A DNA stretch of 64,000 nucleotides, from NCBI GenBank assembly GCA_028673005.1, contig CM054117.1, positions 48,825,370 through 48,889,369 of the forward strand, read 5' to 3'. This document shows, one piece after another, positions 59,360 through 64,000 of this stretch; position 1 is the first letter of the stretch, and each line of letters starts with the position of its first letter. This DNA is from Tanypteryx hageni (taxonomy: Eukaryota > Arthropoda > Insecta > Odonata > Petaluridae). Under the pieces are notes generated by a model. It worked only from the letters and a program-made list of their open reading frames with translations. It was not told the origin of the DNA and searched no databases. A program made the translations under genes and the position numbers.

Positions 59360-59430
59360 GCCTCAGTACTTCAGGGGTTAAAATATCCGCCCGACAAGTG
59401 GAAGACCCGGGTTCTATTTTTGGCCAATAC
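59360..59430 (+). repeat. Diverged tRNA-Gly-derived relative
   Basis: AATATCCGCCCGACAAGTGG followed by AAGACCCGGGTTC matches the anticodon and T-arm region of the sequence at 56032-56101 over more than 30 bases with one difference (loop CCGACAA instead of CCGGCAA). The acceptor and the 3' side of the T arm are lost. It lies ~70 bp before a minus-strand hairpin-family copy. Confidence 0.75.
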
Positions 59431-59469
59431 ATAATTTTTCTCCGGCTTTTTCAGTAATCATCGTTTCAT

Positions 59470-59675
59470 CTGCAATCGTAGATGATTCATAAATTCTTAT
59501 CAGAATTTACTTTCGGTGAATCGACACTGAAGACGGCTGCATTGTTTTTCATAACCTTGCAATGGCCAATGGAGATACCTAAGAGAAATACTTACTTTTT
59601 CAATTGTTTTATATCGAAGCAATTATCCCTGATTCTTTTCAGCCACAAGACGAGATCGTTAATTATCTAGGGAAT
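59470..59675 (-). repeat. Hairpin-family copy, left arm and loop
   Basis: On the minus strand: CGATCTCGTCTTGTGGCTGA at the start, TCTCTTAGGTATCTCCATTG, AAGGTTATGAAAAACAATGC, then loop AGCCGTCTTCAGTGTCGATT and CCGAAAGTAAATTCTG. The right arm is missing. The 62-codon frame on the + strand here is a by-product. Confidence 0.8.
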
Positions 59676-60479
59676 TTTAGATGATGCTTTAGTATAGCAA
59701 ATAAATCAATACATTCGCATGTTAGCCATACTTTATACATCTGCGACAGCTAAAATGTTTCTTGATGTAAATTATTTGTGCTACCTGTCTCATCAATTCC
59801 TACATTATCGATCTCAATCGATTAAATACGAAATATTAAATGCATTTAACTGTGCATGTGATTTTCAATGGTGATAAAGAGGAATTTAACTCCAGCATTT
59901 GACCAAAATTTATGGTTGTACGTTCGAGCTAAAATGAACCGCACTTCTTCGCAACGATAACGTGTAAAAAATAAAGAATGCGTTCGACATCTTCTCTTTA
60001 GCCGTATATATTCGATTCAGACGCAGCCTCACAAATATCATCGACAAACCATCGAATATTCGATATCAGCTCTATCAACCTCGCAGTCGCCTATTACTAA
60101 ACTGCCCGCGCACACAGACACACACACACATACGTGCTCATTTCCGCGTGATGACGGACACCGCGAGAAGCGACCGAAAAAAAATAAAGCATTCCTTCCG
60201 ATAATTTCAATCCCTTCAGGCGGTCGGAAAAAACCGCAACACTTTCAAAAAACACCCACCGACCGTGCCCAGAGATCGGAAAAACATTTCGATGGCATTC
60301 GAGACTTCCTCCCATACCTCCCCCCCCCCTGTTCCGAAACGACCTTCTCCAAGGTCATATCCAATTCCTCTCTCTATCTAGCCGCTGCCCGCGGCTAATG
60401 TATCCCACTCTCATAGGCATCTCACCTATGCATATATACGGCGGAAGATCTATAAGGAATGGGATTCGGACCATTGGGT
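59676..60479. other. No gene; short (CA)n at 60115
   Basis: AT-rich sequence with an alternating CA run at about 60113-60131 and a C-run near 60320. I see no supported feature. Confidence 0.6.
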
Positions 60480-60965
60480 GGAGAGAAAGGGAATAGGGGG
60501 AGCCACAGAAAAGAAAAATTGATCTCGCCGCCTAGAAGAAGAGGAGGGGGAAAGTCCAGGAGAAGGAGAGGGGCGGGAGGCAATAAAAAAAATGAAGAAG
60601 GAATGGTAGTTGAAGGGGGGAGAAGGTGGGCGAAGTATGGGGAGGAGGAAATGGAAGGAGCAGAAGAGAGGTTAATTAGAAGTACCGAACCCAACCCATC
60701 TCCAAGATCCTCCTCCTCCTCCTTCCCTACCTCAACTCCCTCCCTATCCTCTGACCGCCCCGCCTCTTTCCTCTCACCCTCCTCTCTCTACCTCTTGGAC
60801 TCTCTCTCTCCCCTTTCTCTCGACTCTTTGACCAGCGAATCAGCGAGACCTCGTCAAACCGACCTCGAATATCTTTCCACAGAGGGGTACCCTCCCCTTC
60901 CTCCACACTCCCTTTCTTTCTTCCTCCCTCCCTCTCTCTCCCTCTCTCTCTTTCCCTTTTCCGAG
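60480..60965. repeat. Purine tract switching to pyrimidine tract
   Basis: The + strand is A/G-rich at 60480-60675 and C/T-rich at 60700-60965, giving a large imperfect inverted layout. The 189-codon frame across it (Arg/Gly-rich then Ser/Pro/Leu-rich) simply mirrors the composition switch and is not called a gene. Confidence 0.85.
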
Positions 60966-63900
60966 ATGGTCGCACCCCGACTCGATTTTTTTCTTCGGAG
61001 GGAGTCCTACTCGGGTTTCCGAGGGTAAAGTAATTTTCAGAGGAGTCGAAAGAAAAAGGGGGTTGGGAGATAAGCAGATTGTGTAGTGAGAGAGAGAGAG
61101 AATATTAGGGGATGCGGAGGGAGAAAGGTGCAGGATGAGGATGTTGGAAAAGTTTTTTTCTTTCGAATCGGTGATCCGAAGAAAAGGAACGTTATTTTTT
61201 TCCTCTCGGTCCGGTCCGGATGATTGATGAAAAGGAGTATTATGAGTCATTAAACCGATAAAACGCGTCCGGTGGCAGTGATTTTTTAAAAGCGTAATCG
61301 ACGCGTTCGAATCGAGTTTTCGTTTGTAATTAGGTGTTCCACCCTCTGGTCGTGCATCCGTGGCATATTCCCGACTTCGTTCTTCGAAATAATTGGGCGG
61401 AAGAAATTAAACGAAAAGGTCACCGTTCAATTTATTAAAGTGCCATTTTCATGGAATTGCCTGTCGAATCCCGAGGTTAACACATGCAATCGTCTGTCAA
61501 TTAGTTTCGTCATTGATCAGTAAAAATTTTGATCTCCTAGCAAACCTTATATTGGATCAATTCAATTTCAATTTAAAAAGTTCTTTATAGCCAGAAACAC
61601 ATGATACAATAATACTTCCTCATCTATAAGAAAGGGAAAAGCACTGTCTCGTGACAAACACTCCATTTTTGATACTAATTTGACCTGAAGTCCACGCAAC
61701 AAATGATAACGTAGAGAAAACAAATGGACTGAGTTTAAATTGAATCTAGATATAGATGGATTAAAATATGGCGCTGGAACGCAACTCATTGAATTGGTTT
61801 ATTTAATTCGTGGATGGAGAATTTAATCGGGCTTAACTCGAAGAGAAGATGTATTTGATAAGATGCATATCCTTGAGTTACATATCGAATAATTAAATTG
61901 GAGAATTTCGAAAAGATAATCCTTTATGCTGATGCTTTTTATAAGGTAACTGAAGTAGGTAAATCAGACAATGTTTTCATAATACGATGTATAAAACTCG
62001 CTTGCATCCGTTAATCGAACATTCAAAAGTTTTATTTCGAGAACAGAAAAACCGCAATAATGGCAGACTTTTAATTACAGATTTCCAAGTTTTTAACAGT
62101 TTCACGCATTATTCCACCTCACTTACGGAGAACCAAAGCAAAAACTAAAGCAAACTGTCCAACATGAGTTTACCTAACGAGGATTTGGTTACAGACGTTC
62201 AAATAAATGTCATTTATTTACCCAACATGTAAAAATTTAAATATACGCGGTCCTGAAATGAGTCTGCGCGACCTGAGAAACAAATACCTACGCGTATTTT
62301 CCATACAGAATCAAATCTGCGCAACGCACCATTTTCCATCAACGGAATGCCCGCAATGCTCACGCAACTAACGCATCATACCTATATAATGGGAGCGACG
62401 CCTGAATCCCTGTCATAATCAACAACGTATCGGGAACGAAACCACACGGAATCATAATTAGAAAAATAAGGGACGAAAACGCGTTATTTTTTATAATTAA
62501 GACCCTAAAACCAGACAACGCAATCGATTCGCCCTCTAGATAAATGTTCATATGTTAATTGTGCGGGAACCGATTCGAAAAAAATGAAAAAAAAAACACC
62601 ATCGGGACCAGATTTTTACCCGTCAGGCGGTTACCGAAGCGGAGGGTGGCTGAGAACTCGTGAGTTCTCGAGACCATCACCAGCAGAAACTTTTTCGCCG
62701 CGGGCCACGGAATAATTATTAAGGGAGCCACCACAACCACCATGGAACCGTCCCCCTCGTCTTCCTCACCTCCTCCCTCTCTCCTCCAACCTCTCACCAA
62801 ACCCAATAATTTCGTTACCAAACCACGAAATAAACATCCCCGTTAGTTATGACTGCAGTCAAACGTATGAGACTTTTTTCCGTCCAGTTTTCTCGCATTT
62901 TTTCCCGCGCTTGCAAGTTGCTTTCACTTGACGCGTTTACGAATGTTAAAAAATAATTTCTAAGGGGAGTCCGACGTTTATTTTTGGGGTGGAGGAAATC
63001 AACCGATGGTAACTAAATAAAAAAAATCCAGCACAACATACATTGCGTGGATATTTATAAATATTTACGCTCGGAAAATATTTTCTAGGAGTTTGATTCG
63101 TAACAACATCGCTACTGCGTAAAACTCCATGTTAATGGTCGCTATTCATATATTATTTTAGGGATATAGCTTTTGTTTACCATTATACCCTCTATGACCA
63201 GATGAATTTTAATCCAATTTCTAGCAGCCATATACATCGATTATTTTTACAAATCTAAAACAATAAACTACTCTCCATTGTTGGGCGATGCTGTTCATCC
63301 CAACAATGCTTCTATTCCGGATACCCTTTATAATTAAGAGATATCCTCACATTACATTAAACCGTTTAGCCGGTAGAGCGGCGCACACACGGAAGACTGA
63401 CTATATAAACCATTTCTCGGACTCGGCGTACATATTCGTCAAAACCTCGAATTCGAATTCGTTCGCGACCGCGACGTTTTCTCCACCAGATCCGTACGTG
63501 ATAACGTAAAACGAAATTAGACAGTTTCCGACTTTTTCTCGAGAAATCTTCCTTCCAAAGCGGAACTCGAAAACGGTCGCGATTTCTTTTACGAATCGGA
63601 GACGAAAAATTCGGATCGGACGAACGTGCTTTACGCTGAGAGCGCTCGGAGGACGCGGCGCGGAGAGAGCCACCGCAGCGCCATTAGCATACGGGAGAAT
63701 CGACATCCTCCTTTTAATTAAATGCCGAGAGAGGGAGGGAGGGGGAAAGCGATAGAAAAGATATAAAAAAAGCAGAGAAACCGAACGAAAAAAAGAAACC
63801 AGCGCGTATGTCCGAATAGAAAAAGGGAAACAGGTTTCGTATTCCAATTATATATTTTTTCTCAATGGCATTAAGATAAGGCGAAATGGAGCTTGATATT

Positions 63901-64000
63901 AATTAAAGAGTTTGAGGCGACTGCGCGTGTGTGCGTACAAAACAAAAAAACATAACGAAGGAGAGAAAAACGTTTTTTTTTTGGCTAACTCCTGTTTGAA
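60966..64000. other. No recognisable gene
   Basis: AT-rich to 63360, with a short GA run at 61089-61100. At 63400-63700 is a CpG-rich patch with GACTATATAAACC at about 63400-63412, weakly promoter-like. Frames at 63288-63847 lie on both strands and match nothing I know. Confidence 0.45.

Noticed and set aside
60459..61028. 189-codon open frame, the longest on the + strand apart from 1580-2347
   Set aside because: Its composition flips exactly where the DNA switches from purine to pyrimidine tract; no domain is recognisable.

Overview
The window looks like non-coding sequence from a large, repeat-rich metazoan genome. I favour an arthropod, without identifying the species. The base is AT-rich, CpG is not visibly depleted, and there are long perfect microsatellites, strand-asymmetric polypurine or polypyrimidine tracts, and remnants of nearly every class of eukaryotic transposon. 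I see no bacterial features (operons, ribosome binding sites, CRISPR). I could not defend any intact host protein-coding gene. The long open frames are low-complexity translations of GA/CT tracts or chance frames. The stretch is best read as intergenic or long-intron DNA; exons too short to recognise by eye cannot be excluded.

Layout. 1-660: tandem pair of a ~310-340 bp unit. 0.8-3.2 kb: microsatellites and a CT-rich tract. 4-8.3 kb: a LINE 3' end remnant and two hAT-like elements. 8.8-10.15 kb: a TA-flanked element with 41-bp inverted ends and internal tandem units. 10.59-11.36 kb: a broken Helitron (PIF1-type helicase C-terminus) with a well-preserved 3' terminus. 16.38-17.0 kb: about fifteen copies of a GGTAAATGT half-site, many arranged as palindromes. 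22.95-26.5 kb: long polypurine arrays flanking a 5'-truncated non-LTR retrotransposon (reverse transcriptase YADD motif and C-terminal region). 28.5-29 kb: a tRNA-headed SINE. 30.3-30.7 kb: two copies of a hairpin family. 30.9-32.3 kb: polypurine tracts. 34.4-45.2 kb: hAT ends, SINEs, compound microsatellites, a perfect 67-bp tandem duplication and an element with GC-rich inverted ends. 46.6-49.9 kb: hammerhead-like cores and TA/CT microsatellites. 50.6-50.9 kb: a CpG-dense patch. 52.6-59.7 kb: more hairpin-family copies, two of them beside tRNA-Gly-derived sequences. 60.4-61 kb: a purine-to-pyrimidine switch.

The most interesting signal is the dispersed hairpin (foldback) family. Full copies are two long arms around a conserved loop containing CAGCCGTCTTCAGTGGCAAT. 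At least eight copies or fragments occur here. Two lie next to a tRNA-Gly-derived Pol III-type sequence in the same relative orientation. Next in interest are the GGTAAATGT palindrome cluster, the TA-flanked element with a tandem core, and the hammerhead-like cores. All function statements for these are inference from sequence pattern alone.
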